DNA of 8,371 bases, taken from assembly GCA_964460035.1 (NCBI GenBank), contig CAYWPG010000061.1:1-8371 (forward strand), given 5' to 3'. The position numbers were made by a program, and so were the translations under genes. This document shows, in pieces, positions 1 through 6,184 of this stretch (position 1 is its first letter; every line of letters starts with the position of its first letter). Source of the stretch: CAYWPG01 sp964460035 (GTDB lineage Bacteria; Pseudomonadota; Gammaproteobacteria; Nitrococcales; AK92). The notes under the pieces are model-generated. The model worked only from the letters and a program-made list of their open reading frames with translations. It had not been told where the DNA came from and made no database searches.

Positions 1-2
1 AT

Positions 3-518
3 GCACCCGGCTATGTGGAAACCAGCCGCTGGCTGCGTACCATGCCGAATCTGATCGTGACGCGGACCTTCTCCAAGGCGTATGGCCTAGCAGGGCTGCG
101 TGTGGGGTACGCGCTCTCGCATCCGGATGTGGCGGATCTGCTTAACCGTGTGCGTCTGCCATTCAACGTGAGTACCGTCGCGCAAGCCGCGGCGGCAGCG
201 GCCTTGGAAGATACCGCACATATCGCCGCGGCGGTGGAACTCAATCGCCGCGAGCGTGCGCGCCTGGCCGACGAATGCGCCAAGCTCGGCTTGGCGGTAT
301 TGCCCTCGGCGGGTAACTTCCTGGCGGTGGAAGTCGGCGCTCGCGCCGCCGAGGTCTACGAAGGGTTGCTGCGTCGGGGCGTTATCGTGCGTCCTGTAGA
401 CAGCTACAAGCTGCCGCGCCATTTGCGGGTGAGCGTGGGCCTGGAGAGCGAGAATCAGCGCTTTCTCCAGGCGCTAGCCGCGCTCGGCGAAGAGGGGGTG
501 TTGGAGGCCACCGCATGA
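3..518 (+). CDS. hisC: Histidinol-phosphate aminotransferase, C-terminal part (5' end outside window)
   Basis: PLP-dependent class I/II aminotransferase that converts imidazole-acetol phosphate and glutamate to histidinol phosphate; family members encoded beside tyrA and aroA often also handle aromatic 2-oxo acids. The reading frame enters from the left edge at base 3, so roughly the last 172 of about 360 residues are present. The motif SKAYGLAGLR carries the Schiff-base lysine (codon 75-77) and a conserved arginine (codon 99-101). HLRVSVG near the C-terminus holds the arginine (codon 426-428) expected to bind the substrate phosphate or carboxylate. The conserved DEAY segment with the PLP-pairing aspartate should lie just upstream, outside the window, so integrity of the N-terminal half cannot be judged. 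The GTG at 15 is internal, not a start. The TGA stop (516-518) overlaps the tyrA ATG, implying translational coupling. The HisC family is clear; histidine versus aromatic substrate preference is not. Confidence 0.93.
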   Translation, partial: APGYVETSRWLRTMPNLIVTRTFSKAYGLAGLRVGYALSHPDVADLLNRVRLPFNVSTVAQAAAAAALEDTAHIAAAVELNRRERARLADECAKLGLAVLPSAGNFLAVEVGARAAEVYEGLLRRGVIVRPVDSYKLPRHLRVSVGLESENQRFLQALAALGEEGVLEATA

Positions 519-1390
519 GCGCTGTCCAGCGCGTGTGCATTATCGGTGTCGGACTCATAGGCGGTTCCTGGGCAAGAGCGTTGCGCGCAGCCGGCAGTTG
601 CGGCGAAATCGTCGGCTGCGGGCGCAATGAGGAACAGCTGCGCCTTGCCGTCGACTTGGGTGTGATCGATCGCTACGAGCGCGACCCGGCGCGTGCCGTC
701 GCCGGCGCGGATGTGGTGGTGCTCGGGGTGCCGCTTGGCAGCATGCGTTCGGTCATGGCGGCCATGCAGTCGGGGTTGGCGCCAGGGGCGATTATCACCG
801 ACGTGGGCAGTGCCAAGGCCAGCGTGGTGGCTGATGCGCAAGCCGTGTTCGGCACCCCGCCGGCGCGTTTCGTGCCGGGACATCCCATCGCGGGTACCGA
901 GAAAAGCGGCGTGCAGGCGTCGTTTGCGGAACTGTTCCGGGGAAGGCGAGTCATTTTGACGCCGCTGGAGCACACGGATCCCGGCGCCGTCGCGACCGTG
1001 ACGCGGCTGTGGGAGGTCTGTGGCGCCAAGGTCTCCACTATGAGCGTGGAGCATCACGATGCAGTGCTCGCTGCAACGTCCCATCTGCCTCATGTGCTGG
1101 CCTACGGGTTGGTCGACACGCTTTCCCGCTGGGACGATAATCGCGAAATCTTTCAGTACGCAGCGGGAGGCTTCCGCGATTTCACACGGATAGCGTCCAG
1201 CGATCCGATCATGTGGCGAGACATTTGTCTGGCCAACCGGGATGCGCTGGTAGCGGCAATGCGTCGTTATATCGACGATCTCAACGAGTTGCTGAAGGCG
1301 GTCGAGCGTGCCGACGGCGACCGTCTGGCGGATGTTTTCGGCAGCGCGAAGCAGGCGCGGGACCGTTTCATCCGATTCTTGGAACAGTAA
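515..1390 (+). CDS. tyrA: Prephenate/arogenate dehydrogenase, monofunctional
   Basis: Oxidative decarboxylase of prephenate or arogenate in tyrosine synthesis, cytoplasmic, 291 residues, the usual size of monofunctional TyrA. An N-terminal Rossmann fold shows GVGLIGGS at residues 11-18. Candidate catalytic and binding residues, by comparison with characterised TyrA enzymes, are Ser99 in DVGSAK, His123 in GHPIAGTEKSG, His190 in SHLPH and Arg221/Arg225 in GGFRDFTRIA. At the end of the second Rossmann strand, where NAD-specific enzymes usually have Asp, the sequence is Gly36-Arg37-Asn38, which hints at NADP use (inference). There is no chorismate mutase domain as in E. coli TyrA and no ACT domain, since the protein ends soon after the dehydrogenase fold. 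The start ATG overlaps the hisC stop (ATGA), and aroA begins 10 bases after the TAA. In Pseudomonas this gene is fused to aroA; here they are separate. Confidence 0.95.
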   Translation: MSAVQRVCIIGVGLIGGSWARALRAAGSCGEIVGCGRNEEQLRLAVDLGVIDRYERDPARAVAGADVVVLGVPLGSMRSVMAAMQSGLAPGAIITDVGSAKASVVADAQAVFGTPPARFVPGHPIAGTEKSGVQASFAELFRGRRVILTPLEHTDPGAVATVTRLWEVCGAKVSTMSVEHHDAVLAATSHLPHVLAYGLVDTLSRWDDNREIFQYAAGGFRDFTRIASSDPIMWRDICLANRDALVAAMRRYIDDLNELLKAVERADGDRLADVFGSAKQARDRFIRFLEQ

Positions 1391-1394
1391 GGAG
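1389..1394 (+). promoter_or_regulatory. Shine-Dalgarno site fixing the aroA start
   Basis: AAGGAG begins within the tyrA stop codon (TAA 1388-1390) and ends six bases before GTG 1401. This supports the GTG start over in-frame codons further upstream, and it places aroA initiation directly behind tyrA termination. Confidence 0.75.
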
Positions 1395-1400
1395 AGCAGT

Positions 1401-2729
1401 GTGTCTGCACACGGCAGCGCGCACGCGCGGCAGTTTTTCGTTCAGCCCGGCGGTCGTTTGCAGGGGTGTTTGCGGGTTCCGGGCGATAAGTCGATCTCGC
1501 ATCGCGCCATTATGCTGGGGTCGCTGGCCGAGGGAGTAACGGAGGTTACCGGCTTTCTGGAGGGCGAGGATGCGCTGGCGACGCTGGCCGCCTTCCGCGC
1601 CATGGGGGTGAACATAGAAGGCCCGGACGCGGGACGAGTGCGTATCCACGGCGTCGGCATGCATGGGCTCAAAGCGCCCGCGAAGCCCATTTATCTGGGC
1701 AATTCCGGCACCTCCATGAGATTGCTCTGTGGTTTGCTGGCCGGACAGCCCTTCGAAGTGGAGCTGACCGGTGATGCCTCGTTGTCCAAGCGGCCCATGC
1801 AGCGGGTGACTGCGCCGCTCGCGCAGATGGGAGCGAAGTTCCAGACTACCGAGGCGGGCACGGCCCCGATACGCATTTTGGGTAATCCCGAGCTGCGGGG
1901 GCTAGCGTATCGTATGCCTATGGCCAGCGCCCAAGTCAAATCCAGCATATTGCTGGCCGGCTTGTATGCCCACGGCCAGACCTGCGTTACCGAGCCGGCG
2001 CCGACGCGCGATCATACGGAACGCATGCTGCGCGGGTTCGGTTATGCGGTGGACACCGCAGGCAACACGGCCTGCCTGGAAGGGGGCGGACGGCTGAAGG
2101 CGACGCGTATCGACGTGCCGGCCGATATTTCGTCGGCGGCTTTTTTCCTGGTCGGAGCCAGTATCGCGCCAGGCTCCGATGTGGTGCTCGAACATGTCGG
2201 CGTGAACCCGACGCGCACCGGGATCATCGATATTCTCCGCTTGATGGGCGCACGCATCGAGTTGTTCAATGAGCGCGAAGTCGGTGGCGAGCCGGTTGCC
2301 GACCTGCGCGTGCAGAGCGCGCCGCTCAAAGGCGTGGAAGTCCCGCCTGAGCTTGTTCCGCTGGCGATCGACGAGTTTCCTGCTGTATTCATCGCCGCCG
2401 CTTGCGCCGAGGGCGAGACGGTGGTCACCGGGGCCGAAGAGTTGCGGGTCAAGGAAAGCGATCGCATTGCAGCTATGGCCGATGGGTTGCAGCGGCTGGG
2501 CATCGACTGCGAGCCGCGGCCGGATGGGATCCGGATACGCGGCGGCGCCATGACCGGTGGGCGCGTGGATAGCCTGGGCGATCACCGTATCGCCATGTCG
2601 TTTGCCATGGCAGCACTGCGTGCCAGCGGGCCGATCACCATAGACGATTGCGCTAACGTCGCGACTTCGTTTCCGGGCTTCGTGGAACTTGCCGCCGAGG
2701 CCGGGCTCGCAATCAGCGTCGGGGAGTGA
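1401..2729 (+). CDS. aroA: 3-phosphoshikimate 1-carboxyvinyltransferase (EPSP synthase), class II type
   Basis: Transfers enolpyruvyl from PEP to shikimate 3-phosphate, the sixth shikimate-pathway step; 442 residues, normal for the family. Visible motifs are GDKSISHR (28-35, with Lys30, Ser31, Arg35), LGNSGTSMRL (99-108), SAQVK (176-180), RDHTE (203-207), NPTR (269-272), the Asp324-Glu325 active-site pair, LRVKESDR (348-355) and GDHRIAMSF (393-401). SAQxK, RxHxE and NxTR together match the class II signatures described for CP4-type enzymes. The loop position equivalent to CP4 Ala100 and E. coli Gly96 is Gly103. The start is GTG at 1401, six bases after GGAG (1391-1394) that abuts the tyrA TAA. 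The frame stays open back to 1308, but that extension overlaps tyrA and would add residues before the normal N-terminus. The stop overlaps the alternative cmk start at 2726. Confidence 0.96.
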   Translation: MSAHGSAHARQFFVQPGGRLQGCLRVPGDKSISHRAIMLGSLAEGVTEVTGFLEGEDALATLAAFRAMGVNIEGPDAGRVRIHGVGMHGLKAPAKPIYLGNSGTSMRLLCGLLAGQPFEVELTGDASLSKRPMQRVTAPLAQMGAKFQTTEAGTAPIRILGNPELRGLAYRMPMASAQVKSSILLAGLYAHGQTCVTEPAPTRDHTERMLRGFGYAVDTAGNTACLEGGGRLKATRIDVPADISSAAFFLVGASIAPGSDVVLEHVGVNPTRTGIIDILRLMGARIELFNEREVGGEPVADLRVQSAPLKGVEVPPELVPLAIDEFPAVFIAAACAEGETVVTGAEELRVKESDRIAAMADGLQRLGIDCEPRPDGIRIRGGAMTGGRVDSLGDHRIAMSFAMAALRASGPITIDDCANVATSFPGFVELAAEAGLAISVGE

Positions 2730-2731
2730 AA

Positions 2732-3427
2732 GTGAGCCAGGTACCCGTCATAACCATCGACGGTCCCAGCGGTTCCGGCAAAGGAACGGTCGCGCGCGCG
2801 CTCGGTCAGCGGCTGGGTTGGGAGTTTCTCGATAGCGGCGCGCTTTATCGTGTGCTGGGTTATTACGCTGAGCAGCGCGGCGTAGCGCTGGACGACGAGA
2901 CTGGCCTGACACGGCTGGCACGTGAGCTGCCCGTGCGTTTCGATACCCGTGACGACGGCGACAGGGTTTTGCTGGGCGGTAATGACGTGAGCGCCTTGAT
3001 TCGCAGCGAAGAAGCCGGCAATTCCGCTTCCAAGGTGGCGGCGATTCCTGCTGTGCGCGACGCTCTGCTGGAGCGGCAGCGGGCATTCCGGAGGCCGCCT
3101 GGGCTAGTGGCCGACGGCCGCGACATGGGAACGGTGGTGTTCCCCGATGCGGCGCTCAAGATTTTTCTCACCGCGAGTGTGGAAGAGCGCGCTAGGCGGC
3201 GCCATAAGCAGTTGAAGGAACAAGGTCTGAGTGTTACCCTCTCAGCCCTTTTAGAGGAGATTGCGGAGCGCGATAGACGCGATTCGTCCCGCGCCGTGGC
3301 TCCACTAAAGCCTGCCGCTGATGCGTTTATCATCGACACCACGGATATCGGTGTCGATGCGGTGGTCGAAAGGGTACTGCAGCTGGCTAAAGACCGGCTG
3401 CCGTTGCCAGGGGAAGAACGACTCTAG
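2732..3427 (+). CDS. cmk: Cytidylate kinase (CMP/dCMP kinase)
   Basis: Phosphorylates CMP and dCMP with ATP, recycling CMP from RNA and lipid turnover; cytoplasmic. With the GTG start chosen here it has 231 residues, close to E. coli Cmk (227). The P-loop GPSGSGKG is at residues 11-18, LDSGALYR (33-40) is a CMP-site segment, and DGRDMGT (128-134) carries the conserved Asp and Arg residues that grip the CMP sugar and base. The lid and second CMP region follow as RDRRDSSRAVAPLKPAADA. Two in-frame GTG codons are possible: 2726, which overlaps the aroA stop as GTGA, and 2732. GGGGAG (2721-2726) sits five bases before 2732 and would overlap the other start, so 2732 is preferred; the difference is two residues. 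The gene lies between aroA and rpsA, as in many gammaproteobacteria. Confidence 0.95.
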   Translation: MSQVPVITIDGPSGSGKGTVARALGQRLGWEFLDSGALYRVLGYYAEQRGVALDDETGLTRLARELPVRFDTRDDGDRVLLGGNDVSALIRSEEAGNSASKVAAIPAVRDALLERQRAFRRPPGLVADGRDMGTVVFPDAALKIFLTASVEERARRRHKQLKEQGLSVTLSALLEEIAERDRRDSSRAVAPLKPAADAFIIDTTDIGVDAVVERVLQLAKDRLPLPGEERL

Positions 3428-3438
3428 GCGGGTGTTGT

Positions 3439-3462
3439 CTAAAGCCCAGAAGCGTTCTTTAG
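3439..3462 (+). other. AT-rich inverted repeat downstream of cmk (weak hairpin, rpsA leader)
   Basis: CTAAAG (3439-3444) and CTTTAG (3457-3462) are perfect 6-base complements around a 12-base loop, followed by TTTATTAA. It might act as a weak terminator for the upstream operon or as the first hairpin of the rpsA leader. The AT-rich stem makes it marginal on its own. Confidence 0.35.
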
Positions 3463-3487
3463 TTTATTAACCTTAACTTGATATAGC
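3458..3487 (+). promoter_or_regulatory. Possible sigma-70 promoter for rpsA
   Basis: This AT-rich stretch is the only one between cmk and rpsA. TATAGC (3482-3487) resembles a -10 box (4 of 6), and TTTAGT (3458-3463) is a weak -35 candidate with an 18-base spacer. A start near 3494 would leave a short leader. The match is modest; rpsA could also rely on read-through or promoters inside cmk. Confidence 0.25.
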
Positions 3488-3499
3488 GCCGTTTCGGCG
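3487..3499 (+). promoter_or_regulatory. rpsA: Hairpin in the rpsA translation initiation region
   Basis: CGCCG-TTT-CGGCG forms a perfect 5-bp stem ending 19 bases before the rpsA ATG (3519). No strong Shine-Dalgarno lies ahead of rpsA; the best is GGGA at 3504-3507, 11 bases from the ATG. In E. coli and relatives rpsA has a weak Shine-Dalgarno, and its structured leader is used for initiation and for repression by free S1. The same arrangement is plausible here, but only the stem and the weak site are seen directly. Confidence 0.4.
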
Positions 3500-3518
3500 G
3501 CCTGGGATTCTTAACCAC

Positions 3519-5195
3519 ATGAGCGAAAGCTTTGCAGAACTTTTTGAACAGAGCCTTGCGAACACCGCGATGCGCCCCGGCGCCATCGTCATGGGCAAGG
3601 TGGTCGCCATCGACGGCGAGTCGGTGGTGGTCAACGCGGGCCTGAAGTCCGAAGCGGTGATCCCGCTCGAACAGTTCTACGATGAGGACGGCAACCTCGA
3701 AGTAGAGGTCGGTGACGAGGTCGAAGTTGCGCTGGATGCTGTCGAGGACGGCTTCGGCGAAACGCGCCTGTCCCGCGAAAAGGCAAAGCGCGCGCATGCC
3801 TGGAAGTTCCTGGAGGACGCCTACGAAAAGGGCGAGACCGTCACCGGCATGATCAGCGGCAAGGTCAAGGGCGGCTTCACCGTCGACCTCAAGCACATTC
3901 GCGCGTTCCTGCCCGGCTCGCTGGTGGACGTGCGCCCGGTGCGCGATACCACCTATCTCGAAGGCAAGGACCTCGAGTTCAAGGTCATCAAGCTCGATCC
4001 CAAGCGCAATAACGTGGTGGTTTCCCGCCGCGCGGTGGTCGAGGAAGAATACAGCGCCGAGCGCGAGCAGCTTCTCGAGAAGTTGCAGGAAGGCCAGGTG
4101 CTCAAGGGTATCGTCAAGAACCTTACCGACTACGGCGCCTTCGTCGACCTCGGCGGCATCGATGGGCTGCTGCACATCACCGACATGGCCTGGAAGCGGG
4201 TCAAGCACCCGTCGGAGGTGGTCGAAGTCGGCCAGGAGATCGAGGTCAAGGTTCTCAAGTTCGATCGCGAGCGCAACCGCGTCTCCCTGGGCCTGAAGCA
4301 GTTGGGCGAGGATCCATGGACCAACATCGGGCGTCGTTACAGCGAAGGCACCCGGGTCTTCGGTAAGGTCACCAACATCACCGACTACGGCTGCTTCGTT
4401 GAAATCGAGCCTGGCGTAGAGGGGCTGGTGCACGTCTCCGAAATGGACTGGACCAACAAGAACATCAACCCGGCCAAGGTCGTCCAAGTGGGCGACGAGG
4501 TCGAGGTGATGGTCCTGGACATCGACGAGGAGCGCCGTCGCATCTCCCTGGGCATGAAGCAGTGCCAGTCGAACCCCTGGGAAGACTTCGCGAACAAGTA
4601 CAAGAAGGGCGACCGCGTGGTCGGCGCGATCAAGTCGATCACCGACTTCGGTATCTTCGTCGGCCTGGAAGGCGGTATCGATGGTCTGGTCCACCTCTCC
4701 GATCTGTCGTGGGGCGAGGGTGGCGAGGAGATCGTCCGTAATTACAAGAAGGGCGAGGAAGTCGAGGCGGTCGTGCTGTCGGTTGATCCGGAGCGCGAGC
4801 GTATCTCTCTGGGCGTGAAGCAGCTCGAGCAGGATCCGTTCGGCGCTTGGGTGGCTGAGCATCCGAAGGGCAGCATCGTCAGCGGCACGGTGCGCGAGGT
4901 CGATGCCAAGGGCGCTGTGATCGACCTGGGCGACGGGGTGGAGGGTTATCTGCGTGCCTCCGATATCTCCCGCGACCGTGTGGAGGATGCCCGCACCGTC
5001 CTCAAGGAAGGCGACGAAATCGAGGCGAAGTTCGTGGCGGTGGACCGCAAGAATCGCTCGATCAGCCTTTCCATCAAGGCCAAGGACGCACAGGAAGAGG
5101 CCGAGGTCATTCAGGACTACACTCGGAGCAGCTCGGCTGGCACCACCACGCTGGGCGATTTGCTCAAAGAGCAGATGGACAACAAGGGGCAATAA
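3519..5195 (+). CDS. rpsA: 30S ribosomal protein S1
   Basis: Large RNA-binding protein of the small subunit that recruits and unfolds mRNA at initiation. At 558 residues it is one longer than E. coli S1. It has six S1 (OB-fold) domains at about 21-87, 105-171, 192-260, 277-347, 364-434 and 451-520. The first two are divergent and serve ribosome docking in known S1 proteins. Repeats 3-5 share the pattern ITDYG.FV....G..GL.H.S and a closing VSLG or ISLG motif. The start MSESFAELFEQSL matches the conserved N-terminus, and LSREKAKR after domain 1 is diagnostic. The tail ending near TTLGDLLKEQMDN resembles Pseudomonas-type S1. Codons lean strongly to C- and G-ending forms (GTC, ATC, AAG, GAC), more than in the flanking genes, as expected for a highly expressed gene. 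ihfB follows after a 147-base spacer. Confidence 0.98.
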   Translation: MSESFAELFEQSLANTAMRPGAIVMGKVVAIDGESVVVNAGLKSEAVIPLEQFYDEDGNLEVEVGDEVEVALDAVEDGFGETRLSREKAKRAHAWKFLEDAYEKGETVTGMISGKVKGGFTVDLKHIRAFLPGSLVDVRPVRDTTYLEGKDLEFKVIKLDPKRNNVVVSRRAVVEEEYSAEREQLLEKLQEGQVLKGIVKNLTDYGAFVDLGGIDGLLHITDMAWKRVKHPSEVVEVGQEIEVKVLKFDRERNRVSLGLKQLGEDPWTNIGRRYSEGTRVFGKVTNITDYGCFVEIEPGVEGLVHVSEMDWTNKNINPAKVVQVGDEVEVMVLDIDEERRRISLGMKQCQSNPWEDFANKYKKGDRVVGAIKSITDFGIFVGLEGGIDGLVHLSDLSWGEGGEEIVRNYKKGEEVEAVVLSVDPERERISLGVKQLEQDPFGAWVAEHPKGSIVSGTVREVDAKGAVIDLGDGVEGYLRASDISRDRVEDARTVLKEGDEIEAKFVAVDRKNRSISLSIKAKDAQEEAEVIQDYTRSSSAGTTTLGDLLKEQMDNKGQ

Positions 5196-5206
5196 CCCGC
5201 TGTCCG

Positions 5207-5247
5207 GACGGGCCGGCGGCACCTCCTTCGGTGCCCGCCCGGCCGTC
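5207..5247 (+). terminator. Long GC-rich imperfect hairpin after rpsA (terminator/attenuator or mRNA-stability element)
   Basis: The left arm at 5207-5223 and right arm at 5230-5247 pair over most of their length with a few single-base bulges. The top of the stem is a perfect GGCACC/GGTGCC around loop TCCTTC. It begins 12 bases after the rpsA stop. Only GATTTCG follows, not a real U-tract, so full intrinsic termination is doubtful. Partial attenuation, setting rpsA well above ihfB, or protection of the rpsA 3' end fits better. Confidence 0.55.
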
Positions 5248-5342
5248 GATTTCGCAGTGCACGCCTGTAGCTCGTCTGAGCCCGCCAGGACAGGCGAGGC
5301 GAAACGTTATGGAAAGGCGAGCCTATTCACTGGGATGACACT

Positions 5343-5633
5343 ATGACGAAATCCGAGTTAATCGAGCTCATCGCCTCCAAGCAGCAACACTTGCCCTACC
5401 GCGATGTGGAACTCGCGGTCAAGACGGTGCTGGAGCGGATGAGCGATGCGCTGGCCAGCGGCGAGCGCATCGAGATACGCGGCTTCGGTAGCTTCAGCCT
5501 CCATCATCGTCCCCCGCGCATCGGGCGCAATCCCAAGACGGGCGAACCAGTTGCGTTGCCGGGGAAGTACGTGCCGCACTTCAAGCCTGGTAAACAGATG
5601 CGCGAGCGCGTCAACGAGGGGCGCAACAAGTAG
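5343..5633 (+). CDS. ihfB: Integration host factor subunit beta
   Basis: DNA-bending nucleoid protein that pairs with IhfA to bind and sharply kink specific sites, acting in transcription, replication and recombination. At 96 residues it compares with 94 in E. coli. It opens with MTKSELIE as in other IhfB proteins. It carries the HU/IHF signature GERIEIRGFGSF (40-51), the flexible arm tip RNPKTG with the DNA-intercalating Pro64, and KYVPHFKPGK (75-84). The RIEIRGFGSFSLH context and the arm sequence favour IHF beta over HU or IHF alpha. Start ATG 5343 has GGGA (5332-5335) seven bases upstream. The position directly downstream of rpsA is the conserved location of ihfB in gammaproteobacteria. 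A strong terminator follows 16 bases after the stop. Confidence 0.97.
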   Translation: MTKSELIELIASKQQHLPYRDVELAVKTVLERMSDALASGERIEIRGFGSFSLHHRPPRIGRNPKTGEPVALPGKYVPHFKPGKQMRERVNEGRNK

Positions 5634-5649
5634 CGTACCTATCACTGCT

Positions 5650-5679
5650 AAACGGGCCTACGGGCCCGTTTTTCCTTTC
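5650..5679 (+). terminator. Intrinsic terminator after ihfB
   Basis: AAACGGGCC (5650-5658) and GGCCCGTTT (5663-5671) form a perfect 9-bp stem around TACG, closed by C-G. This is a UNCG-class tetraloop of high stability. The T-rich run TTTTTCCTTT (5669-5678) completes a classic rho-independent terminator. It separates the rpsA-ihfB unit from lapA. Confidence 0.93.
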
Positions 5680-5772
5680 TGTGACTTAGGCCATAATGAA
5701 CTGCTGCCAACGAGGCGAGTCGAAATAAGAAGCTTCACGGTGCATGCCGAGACGAGCGCTTATATGTCTTGC

Positions 5773-5795
5773 GCCGCCCGCTTAGCGGGGGCGGC
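5773..5795 (+). other. GC-rich hairpin in the lapA leader
   Basis: GCCGCCCGC (5773-5781), loop TTA, then GCG-GG-GGCGGC (5785-5795) form a nine-pair stem with a two-base bulge. No T-run follows (the next bases are AGGGCCCATGG), so it is not an intrinsic terminator. It could be a leader structure or an mRNA 5' protector. Confidence 0.45.
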
Positions 5796-5858
5796 AGGGC
5801 CCATGGCGGCCGGCGACGAACAGAACAAGATCAGGATGGATTAGATCAGGGTTTTAAT

Positions 5859-5864
5859 AGGGAG
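5859..5864 (+). promoter_or_regulatory. Shine-Dalgarno site deciding the lapA start
   Basis: AGGGAG, six bases before ATG 5871, supports this start over upstream in-frame TTG 5769. It leaves a protein that begins directly with the first membrane segment, as in LapA homologues. Confidence 0.75.
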
Positions 5865-5870
5865 CGCCCG

Positions 5871-6164
5871 ATGGGTAAGTTGATCGGATTCCTGTTTGGT
5901 CTCGTTATTGTGTTGTTCGGCTTGAGTTTTGCTCTGCTCAACGCCCAGCTGGTAACGATCGACTTTTATTTCGGCGCTCAGGAGCTGCCGTTGTCGCTGG
6001 TTATCGTACTGTCGGTAATCCTCGGCGCCGTGCTGGGGGTAATCGCGGCACTTGCTCTGGTACTGCGGCAGCGGCGCGAGCTTGCGCGCGAGCGGCGTGC
6101 GCGCCATCAGATTCAGCGCGAGCTGGACGAATTGCGTCGAATGCCTATCAAAGACGCAGCCTAG
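5871..6164 (+). CDS. lapA: Lipopolysaccharide assembly protein A (DUF1049 family inner-membrane protein)
   Basis: Small inner-membrane protein co-encoded with LapB in gammaproteobacteria; in E. coli LapA associates with LapB in LPS assembly control, though its own activity is poorly defined. It has 97 residues. Two membrane segments lie at about 4-24 and 41-65, joined by a short loop with the family-typical LLNAQLV.IDFYFG and PLSLVIVLS patterns. A basic, charged tail (66-90, rich in Arg and Glu) probably forms a short cytoplasmic coiled coil. The start ATG 5871 has AGGGAG (5859-5864) six bases upstream, a strong ribosome site that settles the start. The gene follows the ihfB terminator and precedes lapB by 124 bases. 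Identification rests on topology, motif and neighbours, all of which agree. Confidence 0.92.
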   Translation: MGKLIGFLFGLVIVLFGLSFALLNAQLVTIDFYFGAQELPLSLVIVLSVILGAVLGVIAALALVLRQRRELARERRARHQIQRELDELRRMPIKDAA

Positions 6165-6184
6165 GATAAATCAACTTGCTCAGC

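Larger units (their letters stand above)
5680..5870 (+). promoter_or_regulatory. lapA upstream region with possible promoter and leader hairpin
   Basis: This 191-base noncoding stretch lies between the ihfB terminator and lapA, so a lapAB promoter is expected here. CATAAT (5692-5697) is a good -10 match (5 of 6), but the -35 position falls in the T-rich tail of the terminator and is weak. A GC-rich hairpin at 5773-5795 lies in the putative leader. The frame running into lapA is open upstream to a TTG at 5769, but it shows no protein-like features and no ribosome site. Confidence 0.4.

Noticed and set aside
3..20. Loss of the PLP-binding aspartate in HisC (APGY read as a degenerate DEAY)
   Set aside because: The spacing from this tyrosine to the Schiff-base lysine (21 residues) is too short for DEAY; the true motif should lie just upstream of the window.
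455..1093. Minus-strand 212-codon frame over tyrA
   Set aside because: In-register antisense shadow of tyrA, Arg- and His-rich with no known motif.
1385..1403. Programmed +1 frameshift joining TyrA and AroA
   Set aside because: No recognisable slippery sequence or stimulator is seen, and aroA has its own well-placed ribosome site and start.
1902..2585. Minus-strand 227-codon frame over aroA
   Set aside because: In-register antisense shadow of a clearly real aroA.
3471..3483. IHF binding site ahead of rpsA
   Set aside because: The minus strand reads TATCAAGTTAAGG: the ATCAA half fits the consensus, but the TTR half (AGG) does not and no flanking A-tract is present.
3459..5222. Minus-strand 587-codon frame as a gene
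   Set aside because: It fully overlaps rpsA in codon register, is low in complexity (Asp, His, Leu, Val rich), has no recognisable domain and no ribosome site; codon bias of rpsA explains it.
5446..5844. Plus-strand frame spanning the ihfB 3' end, the terminator and the lapA leader
   Set aside because: It crosses a strong terminator, is a shifted frame of ihfB in its first half and shows no protein-like conservation pattern or ribosome site.
5769..5870. N-terminal extension of lapA from TTG 5769
   Set aside because: The added 34 residues are charged and unlike LapA; ATG 5871 has a strong ribosome site and gives the family N-terminus.
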